Assembly: GCA_019116285.1 (NCBI GenBank) | Contig: DXBX01000062.1 | Location: 1-61,158 of the forward strand | From: Candidatus Bacteroides merdigallinarum | Lineage (GTDB): Bacteria; Bacteroidota; Bacteroidia; Bacteroidales; Bacteroidaceae | DNA length: 61,158 nt | Reading direction: 5' to 3' | Shown: piece after piece, positions 12,901 through 21,475 of the stretch | Layout: each line of letters starts with the position of its first letter | Position numbering within the stretch: the stretch's first letter is position 1 | Made by a program: the position numbers and the translations under genes | The notes under the pieces: generated by a model | Told to the model about the DNA's origin: nothing | The model's input: the letters and a program-made list of their open reading frames with translations, nothing else | Databases searched by the model: none

Positions 12901-13043
12901 CCGATCATGGGCTCGCCCAAATCGTCGATTACCTTACCTGTCACTTTCGCCGGGCCTTGGGCCATGGCGAAAGGAACGCACATCAATAAGAAAAGCACCG
13001 GCCATGCCAGCCTTTTCAGTCCTGTGTGTCTTTTTTCTTTCAT
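9948..13043 (-). CDS. SusC/RagA TonB-dependent outer-membrane transporter
   Basis: A 1031-residue protein. The signal peptide ends near PFAMAQ. A carboxypeptidase-D-regulatory-like domain (residues about 34-110, ending VFSYVGYIPQE) comes next, then the plug domain with the SusC signatures TIRVRGYSS, PLYVVDGVR and IESMEVLKDAASAAIYG, then a long beta-barrel ending in an aromatic residue (FGFNIEF). No STN signalling domain precedes the plug, so regulation probably runs through the divergent hybrid two-component protein rather than an anti-sigma factor. It imports oligosaccharides across the outer membrane using TonB. First gene of the leftward operon; a -7 box lies 116 bp upstream. Confidence 0.96.
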   Translation of the reverse strand: MKEKRHTGLKRLAWPVLFLLMCVPFAMAQGPAKVTGKVIDDLGEPMIGVSVQVKGTASGAITDIDGNYSVTVEPGATLVFSYVGYIPQEHVVKGGILNVTLKEDTETLEEVVVIGYGVQKKSSVTGAISQVKAADMENRTITTAAQALQGKTAGVQLITSSGGPGETPTIRVRGYSSNVASDPLYVVDGVRLSDISGIDPNDIESMEVLKDAASAAIYGAEAGNGVILITTKKGRPGQTKISYDFQFASQSIARVPKLMNAQEYIAYMTEAAPGGTSLIPVSSIEANWDGVTDTDWVDAIFENSKMQKHNLSFAGGSDRGSYYLSLTYLNNNGIIVGDNDKYNRMTATINADYKIKPWLKVGTTNQIEKYSVRRVTGQNAYGSTLSAVLMMDPLTAPTYSPDNLPANMQNLLNQGRDLMKAPNGDYYGVSAFFEGENYNPLIMMNNNITRNSGFNVTGSIFADLTPFDGFTFTSRFGYRLGGARSSGVNLPFYGNSTQSNLFTSVNGQSSTTIYYQWENFANYMKTFADAHTVSAMLGMSFQEQTYDYVSGSLAANGEHAITQNDPLFYFLNYAAASATKTVGGEKTRTAKMSYYGRVGYDYKGRYMVQASLRADAADLSLLPASNRWGYFPAVSAGWTVSEEQFFQPIRNYVTNLKIRASWGQNGSLAALSNYPYSVLMAASGLYPFTNANAFVNGYAPNSMGNDELKWETSEQLNIGFDARFLRDRLTFSMDWFNKKTKDLLVTGTTPSLVVGGTVSPINAGNVENKGFEFELGWRDNIKDFSYSVRANLATLKNKVTYLDPSLDRVVGTQFHTYPLSYFEEGYPVYYFRGYQFAGIDPATGDPTFKDLNGDNVINDDDRTYIGDAIPDFTYGITLTAAWKGLDLTVFGTGSAGNDIYNASFRPDQTKANHLKEIYFDDRWTVDNPHGTKPRAGANYMERYITSDAVVFDGSFFKIKQIQLGYTLPKTWLKKAFINNLRVYCSLDDFFTFTSYPGFDPEASANSTNGMGIDMGGYPSSKKVVFGFNIEF

Positions 13044-13158
13044 TTGGATGTTAGTTAGTAATGAAGTAAATTAATAGATGGATTGATTCAAGTGTTTCCA
13101 TGGTCCGGCATCCGCACACGGAAAACCGAAGCGTGAAGCCCGGCCACATCGACGGCAG

Positions 13159-13166
13159 CAAAAGTA
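13159..13166 (-). promoter_or_regulatory. Putative -7 box (TACTTTTG) of the susC operon
   Basis: Minus-strand TACTTTTG, expected start near 13152, giving a leader of about 110 nt. Long leaders are common before susC genes. No clear -33 element, as expected for an activated promoter. Confidence 0.45.
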
Positions 13167-13210
13167 CAGCAACCGGCGGGGACGGGCTTGCCGTTTCTGC
13201 CCGATAAACC

Positions 13211-13268
13211 AGCCGTTTCGTTCAAACACGATAGCCGTTTTGTTCAAAGAATAGCCGTTCTGTTCAAA
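13211..13268 (+). promoter_or_regulatory. Three operator-like direct repeats, AGCCGTTTTGTTCAAA
   Basis: Three 16-bp copies at 13211-13226, 13233-13248 and 13253-13268 differ at one or two positions and start 22 and 20 bp apart, about two helical turns. They lie between the divergent susC-like and hybrid regulator genes, upstream of the regulator's -7 box. Spaced direct repeats suit dimeric AraC-type binding, so the regulator itself is the first candidate. Confidence 0.65.
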
Positions 13269-13306
13269 ACCTGCCGTACAACAGCTTCACAGTCGCACAT
13301 TTCTTA

Positions 13307-13314
13307 TACCTTTG
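13307..13314 (+). promoter_or_regulatory. Putative -7 box (TACCTTTG) of the hybrid regulator
   Basis: TACCTTTG ends 25 bp before the ATG at 13340, giving a leader of roughly 20 nt. It lies downstream of the three direct repeats. Confidence 0.55.
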
Positions 13315-13339
13315 CACGCATTACAAAATAACAGACCTC

Positions 13340-16300
13340 ATGAAAAACCTGATTCGACACTGCTGTTCGTCGGTACTGCTGCTCGTGCTCGCGGGCTCCT
13401 GCGCTCCTGCTCCCGGGAGCCCGCGAGCAACCGCCGCAACGATACAATATCCCATCCTGGCAGACGGGATTTCCAACCAACAGGTAAACGCCTTCGCCGA
13501 AGACGCGCAAGGCCATATCTGGATAGGCACTTTCCGCGGGCTGAACAAGTATGACGCCTACGAGTTCCAGCAATACTACTGCACGGACGACTCGCTGGGC
13601 CCGCAGGACAACCAGATCCGGGCCTTGCTGCGCGACACGCGCGGACGGCTCTGGGTCTCCAGCGTCAACGGCCTGTCCGTCTACACGGACCAGGACACCT
13701 TCCGGCACATCCCCACCGACCTGCCCAACCGGAACGGCACGCAACTGCTGGAGACGCGCGACGGACGCATCCTGCTGAACACCGTCACCCACCTGGGCGT
13801 CTACAACCCGGAGAGCGGACGGATGGAGCAGGCCTTGCCACGCCTGACCGAAAGCGGCTCCTACACGGCAACGTGCCACGTCGATGCGGACAATCGTCTG
13901 TGGGTAGCCTCGCCGCAATCGGTCCGATGCTATGACACGGACGGCTTCCGCCTGACGGACTCCGTGGCCGTGGCCGGCTATCCCACCCATTATTATTTCC
14001 ACCCGGACGGCACCCTGTGGCTGACCGGCAACCGCCGCCTGCAACTGCTGGACCTGCGGACGCTCCGCTTCCGCCCCGTGCCCGAGGCCATCGCCCGCCA
14101 CCCCGTCCTGTCCCGCGCGGAAATCACCCGCTTCCACACCTACGGGCCGCACGGCCTGCTGCTCGCCACGGCCTTCGACGGCCTGTTCTACTACGACAGC
14201 CGGACGGGCACCGTCAGCCACCAGGACGAGAAGGGCTTCCCCTTCGAGGCGCCCCGCTTCGACATCAGCACCTTCTTCACCGACTCGCGCGGCAACCTCT
14301 GGATAGGGTCATCAGACCAGGGCTACGCCGTGGCCTACCGCTACAAAGAACGCTTCAACCGCGACAACTTCCTGCGCGCCTCGATGCAGCACAAGTCGGT
14401 GGTGTCCGTCGCCGACGACGGGCACGGCGCCCTGTGGATGGCCACGCGCTCCGACGGGCTGTACTGCTACGACCTGCGGCGGCAGCGGATGGAGCATCAC
14501 GACGTCCGCGCCAACCAGGTGCTGGTGGACCGCGAAGGCTACGTCTGGCTGAGCCTGCTGAACAGTCAGATACGAAAATGCCGCCCCGTCCGGGGACGCC
14601 TGGAGACCGTGGCGGAGTATGACGTCTACCTGCCCATGTCCCTCGCGCAGGACCACCGGGGCAACATCCTGGCGGGCACGGCCACGCCCTATGTCCACGT
14701 CTTGCGGCCGGGCGACCGGCAGTTCACGCCCATACAGGTCTTTGCCGACGGATTCACGTTCATCCCCGGCCTGTTGCCGCTGGACGACGGGCGGGTGCTG
14801 ATCGCCGCCTTCGACCGTCCGCTCCGCCTGCTGGATCCCGCCACAGGCCGCGTGGAACCGCTGCCCATCCGCGAGGGAGACATGGAACGCTGCATCCGCC
14901 GCTCCACCCTCATCCCCACCGCCCTCTGCCGCAGCGCGCGGGGCGACCTCTACATCGGCACCGTCAGCAACGGCCTGCTGCACTACATCCCCTCCACGCA
15001 ACGGATGGAACCGGTGGCAGGCGTCGCCTGCTCGGACATCTCCAGCATCGAGGAGGACCGCGAGGGAAACCTCTGGATAGGCACCCAGCACGGACTGAGC
15101 AAGCTGGACACACGGACGGACAGCATCACCAATTATTATACCGACGACGGCATCGGGGGCAACCAGTTCTACGACCGCTCCTCGTGCCGCCTGCCCGACG
15201 GCACCCTGGCCCTGGGCGGCACGCACGGACTGACCTTCTTCGACCCCCTGGCCGCCACCCCCAAGCGCGACGTCCCCCTGTTGTTCGAGAGCCTGAAGGT
15301 GCACAACCGCCTGGTGCGCCCCGGCCGGACGGACGGCTGCATTGACCGCCACCTGTCCTACTGCCCGGACATCCGCCTGGCGCACGACCAGAACGGGTTC
15401 AGCATCTCCTTCGCCGCCCTGGACTACAACGAGTTCGAGCGCGTGCATTATTACTACCGGCTGGAGGGATTCGACCATTACTGGATTGACGCCCGGCACA
15501 ACCGCGAGGCCTACTATGCCAACCTGCCCGACGGCTGCTACACCTTCCGCGTACGGGCCGCGGGGAACGACCCCGGCTCCATCCAGGCCGAGAGCGCCCT
15601 GCGCGTCATCGTGCGTCCCGCTCCGTGGAACACGTGGTGGGCCTGGCTGCTCTACCTGCTGGCCGCTGCCACCGTGGCCGCCTTCTTCGTGCAGAGCATA
15701 CGCCGGATACGGGCCGAAAAAGCCGCCATCCGCCGCGCCGAACAGGAGAAGGAGCAGGAGCAGCGGGTGAACCGCATGAACATGAGCTTCTTCGCCAACG
15801 TGTCCCACGAGTTCCGCACGCCCCTGACCATGATTGCAGGCCCCGTCCGCCAACTGTGCGATGCCCCCGACATCACGGGCGAAAACAAGGGACTGTTGCT
15901 CATTGTCTGGCGCAGCGTGGAGCGGATGTTGCGCCTGGTCAACCAGATGATGGACTTCAACAAGCTGGAGAACGACGCCTTGAAACTGAAAGTGCGTCCG
16001 GCGGACATCATCGGCGTGCTGCGCCGCCTGACGGACGTCTTCCGCGTCAACACGCAGGACAAGGGCATCACCCTGACCGCCACAGGCCTGGAGGACAGCT
16101 ACACCCTCTGGCTGGACGAGGACAAGGCGGAGAAAATCTTCACCAACCTGATGGGGAACGCCCTGAAGTTCACCCCCGCCGGCGGCAGCATCCGCGTCAG
16201 CTTCGACGTCGTGACGCGCGACGAGGCCGCCCGCCTCTTCCCCCTGACGGCGGACGACCGCGACACGCAGTGGGCCAAGGTCAGCGTGTCCAACACGGGG

Positions 16301-17395
16301 CCGGGCATCCCGCCCGCCCAGCGGGAGAAAATCTTCGAACGCTACTACCAGGTGAACACCCCCGACGGCACCGGAGCATACAATCGCGGCACAGGCATCG
16401 GGCTCTACTACGCCCATAACCTGGTCCGCCTGCACCACGGCTACATCCTGAACACCGACCCCGACGAAGGCAGCGGCACGCAGTTCATCTTCATCCTGCC
16501 CGTCAACGCCGCCTCCTACACCGACGAAGAGCGCACCCCCGACCGCAGCGAACGCCAGGACGAGGCCTTCCCCCTGCCCGCCCCTGCCGTCCACGAACCG
16601 TCGGAAGACGCGGAGGCAGAAGACGACCGCCAATCGCTGCTGGTGGTGGACGACGATACCGAGGTGGCCCACTACCTGCGGGCCCTGCTGGCGCCGCACT
16701 ATCGCGTCAGCTGCCGCTTCAGCGCAGACAGTGCCCTCCGGACCATGCGCGAAGAAGCGCCCGACCTGGTGCTGAGCGACGTCGTCATGCCGGGGAAGGA
16801 CGGCTATACCCTCTGCCGGGAAATCAAGGAAGACCTCCAGCTGTGCCACATCCCCGTCATTCTGCTGACGGCGAAGACATCCGTGGACGAACAGGTGAAG
16901 GGGCTGAACACCGGGGCCGATGCCTATGTCACCAAGCCCTTCGACCCCGAATACCTGCTGGCTCTGGTCCGCTCGCAGCTGGACAACCGCGCCAAGGTGC
17001 GCAGCCTCCTGGGACAAGCCACGCAGACCGACGCGGAGGCCAAGGACATGCTGCTGCCGCAGGATGCTGCCTTCATGACCGACCTCTATCAGCTGATGGA
17101 AAACAAATTGTCCAACCCCGAACTGGACGTGGCGCGCATGACGGACGTGCTGAGAATGTCGCGCACCAAGTTCTACTACAAAGTGAAGGGACTGACGGGC
17201 GAGAATCCCAGCACCTTCTTCAAGACCTACAAGCTGAACCGCGCCGCCGAACTGATAGCCGAGGGACGGCACACCATCGCCGAGATTGCGGATATGACGG
17301 GCTTCAGCACGCCCTCGCGCTTCACCAAGAACTTCAAGAAGCAATTCGGCGTCGTGCCCTCCGAGTACAAACGGCAAGGAACCGGCGGGGCATAA
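13340..17395 (+). CDS. Hybrid two-component system sensor/regulator (HTCS)
   Basis: A 1351-residue single-chain regulator. Signal peptide, then a periplasmic sensor of beta-propeller repeats (for example GHIWIGTFRGLNKYD, GNLWIGTQHGLSKLD) and a YYY-type domain near residues 690-760. A transmembrane helix at about 765-785 (WAWLLYLLAAATVAAFFV) is followed by a histidine kinase with H-box SHEFRTPLTM (His823) and an HATPase domain. The receiver domain has phospho-acceptor Asp1147 (LVLSDVVMPGKDGY), and an AraC-family DNA-binding domain ends the protein (IAEIADMTGFSTPSRFTKNF). All expected catalytic residues are present. HTCS proteins bind oligosaccharide in the periplasm and activate the adjacent susC/D operon. 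It is divergent from susC here. Confidence 0.96.
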   Translation: MKNLIRHCCSSVLLLVLAGSCAPAPGSPRATAATIQYPILADGISNQQVNAFAEDAQGHIWIGTFRGLNKYDAYEFQQYYCTDDSLGPQDNQIRALLRDTRGRLWVSSVNGLSVYTDQDTFRHIPTDLPNRNGTQLLETRDGRILLNTVTHLGVYNPESGRMEQALPRLTESGSYTATCHVDADNRLWVASPQSVRCYDTDGFRLTDSVAVAGYPTHYYFHPDGTLWLTGNRRLQLLDLRTLRFRPVPEAIARHPVLSRAEITRFHTYGPHGLLLATAFDGLFYYDSRTGTVSHQDEKGFPFEAPRFDISTFFTDSRGNLWIGSSDQGYAVAYRYKERFNRDNFLRASMQHKSVVSVADDGHGALWMATRSDGLYCYDLRRQRMEHHDVRANQVLVDREGYVWLSLLNSQIRKCRPVRGRLETVAEYDVYLPMSLAQDHRGNILAGTATPYVHVLRPGDRQFTPIQVFADGFTFIPGLLPLDDGRVLIAAFDRPLRLLDPATGRVEPLPIREGDMERCIRRSTLIPTALCRSARGDLYIGTVSNGLLHYIPSTQRMEPVAGVACSDISSIEEDREGNLWIGTQHGLSKLDTRTDSITNYYTDDGIGGNQFYDRSSCRLPDGTLALGGTHGLTFFDPLAATPKRDVPLLFESLKVHNRLVRPGRTDGCIDRHLSYCPDIRLAHDQNGFSISFAALDYNEFERVHYYYRLEGFDHYWIDARHNREAYYANLPDGCYTFRVRAAGNDPGSIQAESALRVIVRPAPWNTWWAWLLYLLAAATVAAFFVQSIRRIRAEKAAIRRAEQEKEQEQRVNRMNMSFFANVSHEFRTPLTMIAGPVRQLCDAPDITGENKGLLLIVWRSVERMLRLVNQMMDFNKLENDALKLKVRPADIIGVLRRLTDVFRVNTQDKGITLTATGLEDSYTLWLDEDKAEKIFTNLMGNALKFTPAGGSIRVSFDVVTRDEAARLFPLTADDRDTQWAKVSVSNTGPGIPPAQREKIFERYYQVNTPDGTGAYNRGTGIGLYYAHNLVRLHHGYILNTDPDEGSGTQFIFILPVNAASYTDEERTPDRSERQDEAFPLPAPAVHEPSEDAEAEDDRQSLLVVDDDTEVAHYLRALLAPHYRVSCRFSADSALRTMREEAPDLVLSDVVMPGKDGYTLCREIKEDLQLCHIPVILLTAKTSVDEQVKGLNTGADAYVTKPFDPEYLLALVRSQLDNRAKVRSLLGQATQTDAEAKDMLLPQDAAFMTDLYQLMENKLSNPELDVARMTDVLRMSRTKFYYKVKGLTGENPSTFFKTYKLNRAAELIAEGRHTIAEIADMTGFSTPSRFTKNFKKQFGVVPSEYKRQGTGGA
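13386..13429. repeat. 14-bp inverted repeat inside the HTCS signal-peptide codons
   Basis: Arms 13386-13399 and 13416-13429 are perfect inverted copies (TGCTCGCGGGCTCC and its complement) around a 16-nt loop, within codons 16-30 of the regulator. The words resemble the intergenic repeats elsewhere in the window. In mRNA it would form a strong hairpin just after the start of translation. Confidence 0.6.
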
Positions 17396-17711
17396 AAAAA
17401 CCGTCCCGACCCTCACGGGCCAGGACGGAACACAAGTCAATAATACATGAAAAAACGCTATTTAGAGAGAGTTCTATTGTTGGATTCTCAAATCCGGTTC
17501 AAAGGTAGGCAATCCAAACGAAACATGCAAGAGTTTCCCGACAAAAAAACGTTTTTTATCGACGAATTTCCCCAAATAAGTCCCAAATACGACCAAATAA
17601 CCCAAAAAACCGTATTCGCACAGTCATCCCACGGCATTTTTTGGAGCCGGATGACACGGATGACGCGGATTTGTCGTATCTTTGCAGAAACGAACCTAAA
17701 AAAGAAACGAC
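17396..17711. other. Intergenic region: one hairpin and the rbfA -7 box
   Basis: About 316 bp without a convincing gene. A 6-bp inverted repeat (CCGTCC 17401-17406, GGACGG 17423-17428) follows the regulator stop, with a run of A before it, so the T tract lies on the minus strand and it is not a clear terminator for the regulator. A TATCTTTG -7 box at 17677-17684 probably drives rbfA. The middle is A-rich with no further structure seen. Confidence 0.5.
17677..17684 (+). promoter_or_regulatory. Putative -7 box (TATCTTTG) for rbfA
   Basis: TATCTTTG 27 bp before the rbfA ATG; predicted start near 17691 and a leader of about 20 nt. Confidence 0.5.
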
Positions 17712-18047
17712 ATGGAGACAACCCGACAGAACAAAATAGCCCGCCTCTTGCAGAAGGAGCTGGGCGACATCTTCCAAAAACAGACACAGGCAACGCACGG
17801 CGTGCTGGTGTCCGTCAGTGCCGTGCGCATCAGCCCGGACCTCAGCGTGGCACGCGGCTACCTGAGCATCTTCCCCTCGGACAAGGCGCAGGAAATCCTG
17901 AACAACATCAACGCCAATGCCAAGTCCGTGCGCTTCGAACTGGGCACCCGCGTACGCCACCAGCTGCGCATCATCCCCGAACTGAAGTTCTTCCTGGATG
18001 ACTCGCTGGACTACCTGGAGCACATCGACGAGCTGCTGAAGAAGTGA
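17712..18047 (+). CDS. rbfA: Ribosome-binding factor A
   Basis: A 111-residue protein of normal RbfA length. It begins with a helix typical of the family (RQNKIARLLQKELGDIFQK) and contains the KH-fold strands VSVSAVRISPDLSVARGYLS and the conserved C-terminal stretch IPELKFFLDDSLDYLEHIDE. RbfA is a KH-domain factor that binds the 30S subunit during 16S rRNA maturation and cold adaptation. Its stop codon overlaps the GTG start of the next gene, so the two are translated together. Confidence 0.93.
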   Translation: METTRQNKIARLLQKELGDIFQKQTQATHGVLVSVSAVRISPDLSVARGYLSIFPSDKAQEILNNINANAKSVRFELGTRVRHQLRIIPELKFFLDDSLDYLEHIDELLKK

Positions 18048-19267
18048 GACTTTCCCTCTACATCGCCCGCCGCTATCTCTTCGCACCCAAGAAACACCGT
18101 GCCGTCAACGTCATCTCCACCCTGTCTGCCTGTGGAGTGGCGCTGGCCACGGTGGCTTTGGTGTGCACCTTGTCCGTGTTCAACGGCTTCCAAGAGATGG
18201 TGGCGGGCTTTTTCACGGCCTTCGACCCGGAACTGAAGATTACCGTGCGCCGCGGCAAGACCTTCGACCCGGCCGACTCCTGCCTCCGGACCGTGCGAAG
18301 CCTGCCCCAGGTGGCCGTCTGGAGCGAGACGCTGGAGGAGAACGCCCTGGTGCGCTACCGCCACCGCCAGCTGACCGCCACCGTGAAGGGCGTAGACGAC
18401 GCCTGGCGGCAACTGGCCTCGGTGGACAGCCTGCTGGTGGGCGGCGGCACCTTCCTCCTACAGGACTCGGTCGTTTCCTACGCCGTGCCCGGCGTGGAGC
18501 TGATGTCGGAACTGGGCTGCGGCATCGCTTTCGTCGATCCCCTGGAACTCTATGCGCCCCGTCCCGGGGCACGCATCAACGTGGCCAACCCCTACGCCAG
18601 CCTGCGCCACGGATACCTGCACAGCAGCGGCCTCATCTTCATCGTCAACCAGCAAGAATACGATGCACACTATATCCTGACGTCACTGGACTTTGCCCGC
18701 CGACTCTTCGGACAGCCGGACCGGGTCTCGGCCATCGAATTGCGCCTTGCGCCCGATGCGGACCTCGCCCGCGTGAAACGGCGTATCCAGGCGCTCGTCG
18801 GCCCGGACTACCTTGTCCAAGACCGCTACGAACAGCAGGCCGACGTGTTCCGCATCATGGAGAGCGAGAAACTCATCGCCTACCTCTTCCTGACTTTTAT
18901 CCTCCTGATGGCCTGCTTCAACGTGGTGGGCTCCCTCTCCATGCTGATGCTGGAGAAGCGTGACGACGTGCGGACGCTCCGCTGCCTGGGGGCGGACACG
19001 CGGCTGGTGAGCCGCATCTTCCGGTGTGAAGGCGGCCTGATTGTGGTGTGCGGGGCGGTGACGGGCATCGTCATGGGATGGCTGCTCTGCCTGGCGCAAC
19101 AGCGGTTCGGACTTATCCGGCTGGGCAGCGCGGGCGAGTTCGTGACGGATGCTTTCCCCGTCAGCGTACAGGCGGGGGACATGCTGGTGGTGTTCGTGAC
19201 GGTGACGCTGGTCGGCGGACTGGCGGTGTGGCAGGCAGTGAGGTATCTCAGCAGGCGGCTGTTGTAG
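18044..19267 (+). CDS. FtsX-family ABC permease (LolC/LolE-like)
   Basis: A 407-residue membrane protein. It starts at GTG 18044, inside the rbfA stop (GTGA overlap), giving the family-typical N-terminus MRLSLYIARRYLF followed by a first membrane helix. A large periplasmic MacB-PCD-like domain comes next, then three helices with the FtsX fold (LIAYLFLTFILLMACFNVVG; RCEGGLIVVCGAVTGIVMGW; the C-terminal pair). This is the layout of the lipoprotein-release permease that works with the LolD ATPase. No ATPase gene is adjacent. The lipoprotein role is family-based inference. Confidence 0.85.
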   Translation: MRLSLYIARRYLFAPKKHRAVNVISTLSACGVALATVALVCTLSVFNGFQEMVAGFFTAFDPELKITVRRGKTFDPADSCLRTVRSLPQVAVWSETLEENALVRYRHRQLTATVKGVDDAWRQLASVDSLLVGGGTFLLQDSVVSYAVPGVELMSELGCGIAFVDPLELYAPRPGARINVANPYASLRHGYLHSSGLIFIVNQQEYDAHYILTSLDFARRLFGQPDRVSAIELRLAPDADLARVKRRIQALVGPDYLVQDRYEQQADVFRIMESEKLIAYLFLTFILLMACFNVVGSLSMLMLEKRDDVRTLRCLGADTRLVSRIFRCEGGLIVVCGAVTGIVMGWLLCLAQQRFGLIRLGSAGEFVTDAFPVSVQAGDMLVVFVTVTLVGGLAVWQAVRYLSRRLL

Positions 19268-19292
19268 CGCGTCGCCCTTTCTCCTTTCGGTT

Positions 19293-19925
19293 TCAGTCTT
19301 TCTTCCGTATCAGCGTCAGGCCGTCGCGCAGGGGCAGGATGACCTTCTCCACGCGCGTATCCTGCGCCACGCGGTCATTGAAGGCCTGTATGCCCAGCGT
19401 CTGGAGGTCTGACGGGCGGGGATGGGCCTCCAGCACGTGACCGTCCCACAAGGTGTTGTCGGCAATGATGTAGCCGCCGGGACGGAGGCACGACAGTACC
19501 ATCTCATAGTAATCCACATACCGGCGCTTGTCCGCGTCGATGTAGGCCAGGTCGAAGGTCAGCCCCAGGCGGGGCACCTCCGTCAGCGCGTCGCCGATGC
19601 GGAAGTCGATGCGGTCCGCCCAAGGCGAATGCTCCAGCCACGGGCGGGTGAAGTCCTCCTGCTCGTCGTTCACCTCGAAAGTGTATAACCTTGCACCGTC
19701 CTCCAGCCCCTCGGCCAGGCAGAGGGCGGAGTAGCCGCTGTATGTGCCCAACTCCAGCACCAGGCGCGGCCGGATCATCTGCACCAGCATCTTCAGCAAG
19801 CGGCCCTGAAGGTGACCGGACGCCATGCGCGGATAGAGCAGACGGAGGTGCGTGTCGCGGTAGAGGGCGTGCAGGTAGTCACTCTCAGGGTCGATGTGGG
19901 AAAGGATATAGTCGTCAAGCGTCAT
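19293..19925 (-). CDS. SAM-dependent O-methyltransferase (class I)
   Basis: A 210-residue protein of the caffeoyl-CoA-type O-methyltransferase family. The SAM-binding motif I is LVLELGTYSGYSAL, followed by RIDFRIGDAL and the metal/substrate motif FDLAYIDADKRRYVDYYEM, with IIADNTLWDGHV after it. Length is normal. Its ATG overlaps the pyruvate kinase stop by 3 nt, so it is translationally coupled to pyk. The substrate is unknown; bacterial members often act on small catechols. Confidence 0.88.
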   Translation of the reverse strand: MTLDDYILSHIDPESDYLHALYRDTHLRLLYPRMASGHLQGRLLKMLVQMIRPRLVLELGTYSGYSALCLAEGLEDGARLYTFEVNDEQEDFTRPWLEHSPWADRIDFRIGDALTEVPRLGLTFDLAYIDADKRRYVDYYEMVLSCLRPGGYIIADNTLWDGHVLEAHPRPSDLQTLGIQAFNDRVAQDTRVEKVILPLRDGLTLIRKKD

Positions 19926-21379
19926 AGGTATCGGTTGCTGTTGGGCAGCACAAAGTCGTCGGCATACTTCAGCACGTCCTCCACCACGTTGATTTCCAGG
20001 AAGGAAGTCTGCGTGCCCGCCTTGCCGCTGCTCAGGTAGCCCACCATGTCGGTGGGTTGCAGCTTGCCGTCGTTCAGCAGGCGGCGCAGGGCGGCGAAGT
20101 AGTACTGCTGCCCATTGGCCAGTTCGGGCATGTAGATGGCCTCCACGCCGTAGGACAGGGCGAGGTGGCGCATGGTCTTCTCCTTGTAGCAGATGGCCAG
20201 GACGGGATACTTGCCTCGGAAGGCAGCCAGGTTGCGGGCGGTGCGTCCGCTGTAGCTGTCGGTGATGATGGCACGGATGCGCAGCTTGATGGTGGCCTTG
20301 ACAGCCTGCTTGGCCAGGAAGGCGGTGACGTCGTTACTATTTTCATCCAGGGGGATACGGATGTCGTTGTCGGGCAGTTTGTCCTGCTCGGCTTGGGCGG
20401 CAATCTTGGTCATGGTCTTGACGGCCTCCACGGGATACTTGCCATAGGCGGTCTCGCCGCTCAGCATAAGGGCGTCCGTGCGGTAGTAGATGGCGTTGGC
20501 GATGTCGGTCACCTCGGCACGCGTCGGGCGCGGGTTGTTAATCATCGTGTGGAGCATCTGCGTGGCCACGATGACGGGCTTCTTGGCCAGGATACACTTG
20601 CGGATGAGGATGCGCTGGATACCGGGGATGCGCTCTTGCGGGACCTCGATGCCCAGGTCGCCGCGGGCAATCATCACGCCGTCGGCCACCTCGAGGATTT
20701 CGTCGATATTGTCCACACCCTCCTCGTTCTCTATCTTGGCGATGATGCGGATATCGCTGCCCTTCGCGTCGAGGATTTCGCGGATGTCCAGGACGTCCTG
20801 CTTGTTGCGCACGAAGGAATGGGCAATGAAGTCGATGTCGCGCTCAATGGCATAGTCGATGTTGCGGCGGTCGCGCTCGGTGAGCGACGGCAGGTTGATG
20901 CGCACGCCGGGGACGTTGACGCTCTTGCGGCTGCCCAGGGTGGCCTCGTTCTGCACCTCGCAGAGGAGGGCGTCCCCGGTCTTGTCCACGACGGTCAGCT
21001 CCAGGTCGCCGTCGTCGATAAGGACGTGCCCGCCCACGTTGACATCGCGCACAAAGTCGGGGTAGCTGACGGCGATGCAGTCATGGGTGGTCTCCCGCGC
21101 GGGGTCGCCGACAATTTGCACACGCTCGCCCGCATGGAAGTCGATGGGGGCGGCGCAGGCGGTGGTACGCACCTCGGGCCCCTTGGTGTCCATCAGGATG
21201 GCGATGCGGTTGGAGACGGCGCGCGTGTTGTTGATGAGCTTGTCCAGCCCCTCGAAGTCCAGGTGCGCGGTGTTGAGGCGGACGACGTTCATCCCGGCCT
21301 CGAACAGTTGACGTATGAAATCCACCTCACAGCGTTTGTCGGAGATGGTGGCTACAATCTTGGTTTGCTTCAGTAACAT
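19922..21379 (-). CDS. pyk: Pyruvate kinase
   Basis: A 485-residue enzyme converting phosphoenolpyruvate and ADP to pyruvate and ATP. Visible motifs in order: NVVRLNTAHLDFEGL, the DTKGPEVRT stretch, the active-site lysine region IIAKIENEEGVDNIDEI, VADGVMIARGDLGIEVP, and the metal/substrate loop PTRAEVTDIANAI with DALMLSGETAYG. The C-terminal regulatory-type domain is present. Length is normal. First gene of a two-gene leftward unit with the O-methyltransferase, with a -7 box at 21441-21448. Confidence 0.96.
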   Translation of the reverse strand: MLLKQTKIVATISDKRCEVDFIRQLFEAGMNVVRLNTAHLDFEGLDKLINNTRAVSNRIAILMDTKGPEVRTTACAAPIDFHAGERVQIVGDPARETTHDCIAVSYPDFVRDVNVGGHVLIDDGDLELTVVDKTGDALLCEVQNEATLGSRKSVNVPGVRINLPSLTERDRRNIDYAIERDIDFIAHSFVRNKQDVLDIREILDAKGSDIRIIAKIENEEGVDNIDEILEVADGVMIARGDLGIEVPQERIPGIQRILIRKCILAKKPVIVATQMLHTMINNPRPTRAEVTDIANAIYYRTDALMLSGETAYGKYPVEAVKTMTKIAAQAEQDKLPDNDIRIPLDENSNDVTAFLAKQAVKATIKLRIRAIITDSYSGRTARNLAAFRGKYPVLAICYKEKTMRHLALSYGVEAIYMPELANGQQYYFAALRRLLNDGKLQPTDMVGYLSSGKAGTQTSFLEINVVEDVLKYADDFVLPNSNRYL

Positions 21380-21440
21380 ATCTTTCTACCTTATTATATA
21401 AAACAATTCAAATACCGCCGGGGGCGGAAGCAAGCTTTCG

Positions 21441-21448
21441 CAAATGTA
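21441..21448 (-). promoter_or_regulatory. Putative -7 box (TACATTTG) for pyk
   Basis: Minus-strand TACATTTG with an expected start near 21434 and about 55 nt of leader before the pyk ATG. Confidence 0.5.
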
Positions 21449-21475
21449 AGGGCAGGTTCCCGCAAGGCTGTTCGC

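Noticed and set aside
17401..17428. Terminator of the HTCS gene
   Set aside because: The hairpin is preceded by A residues, but no T tract follows on the plus strand.
14312..17440. Long antisense open frame opposite the HTCS
   Set aside because: A G+C-driven shadow. The plus-strand HTCS has every expected motif.
17447..18001. Open frame beginning MKKRYLERVLL before rbfA
   Set aside because: It runs through the rbfA promoter and then out of frame over rbfA, with no family features.
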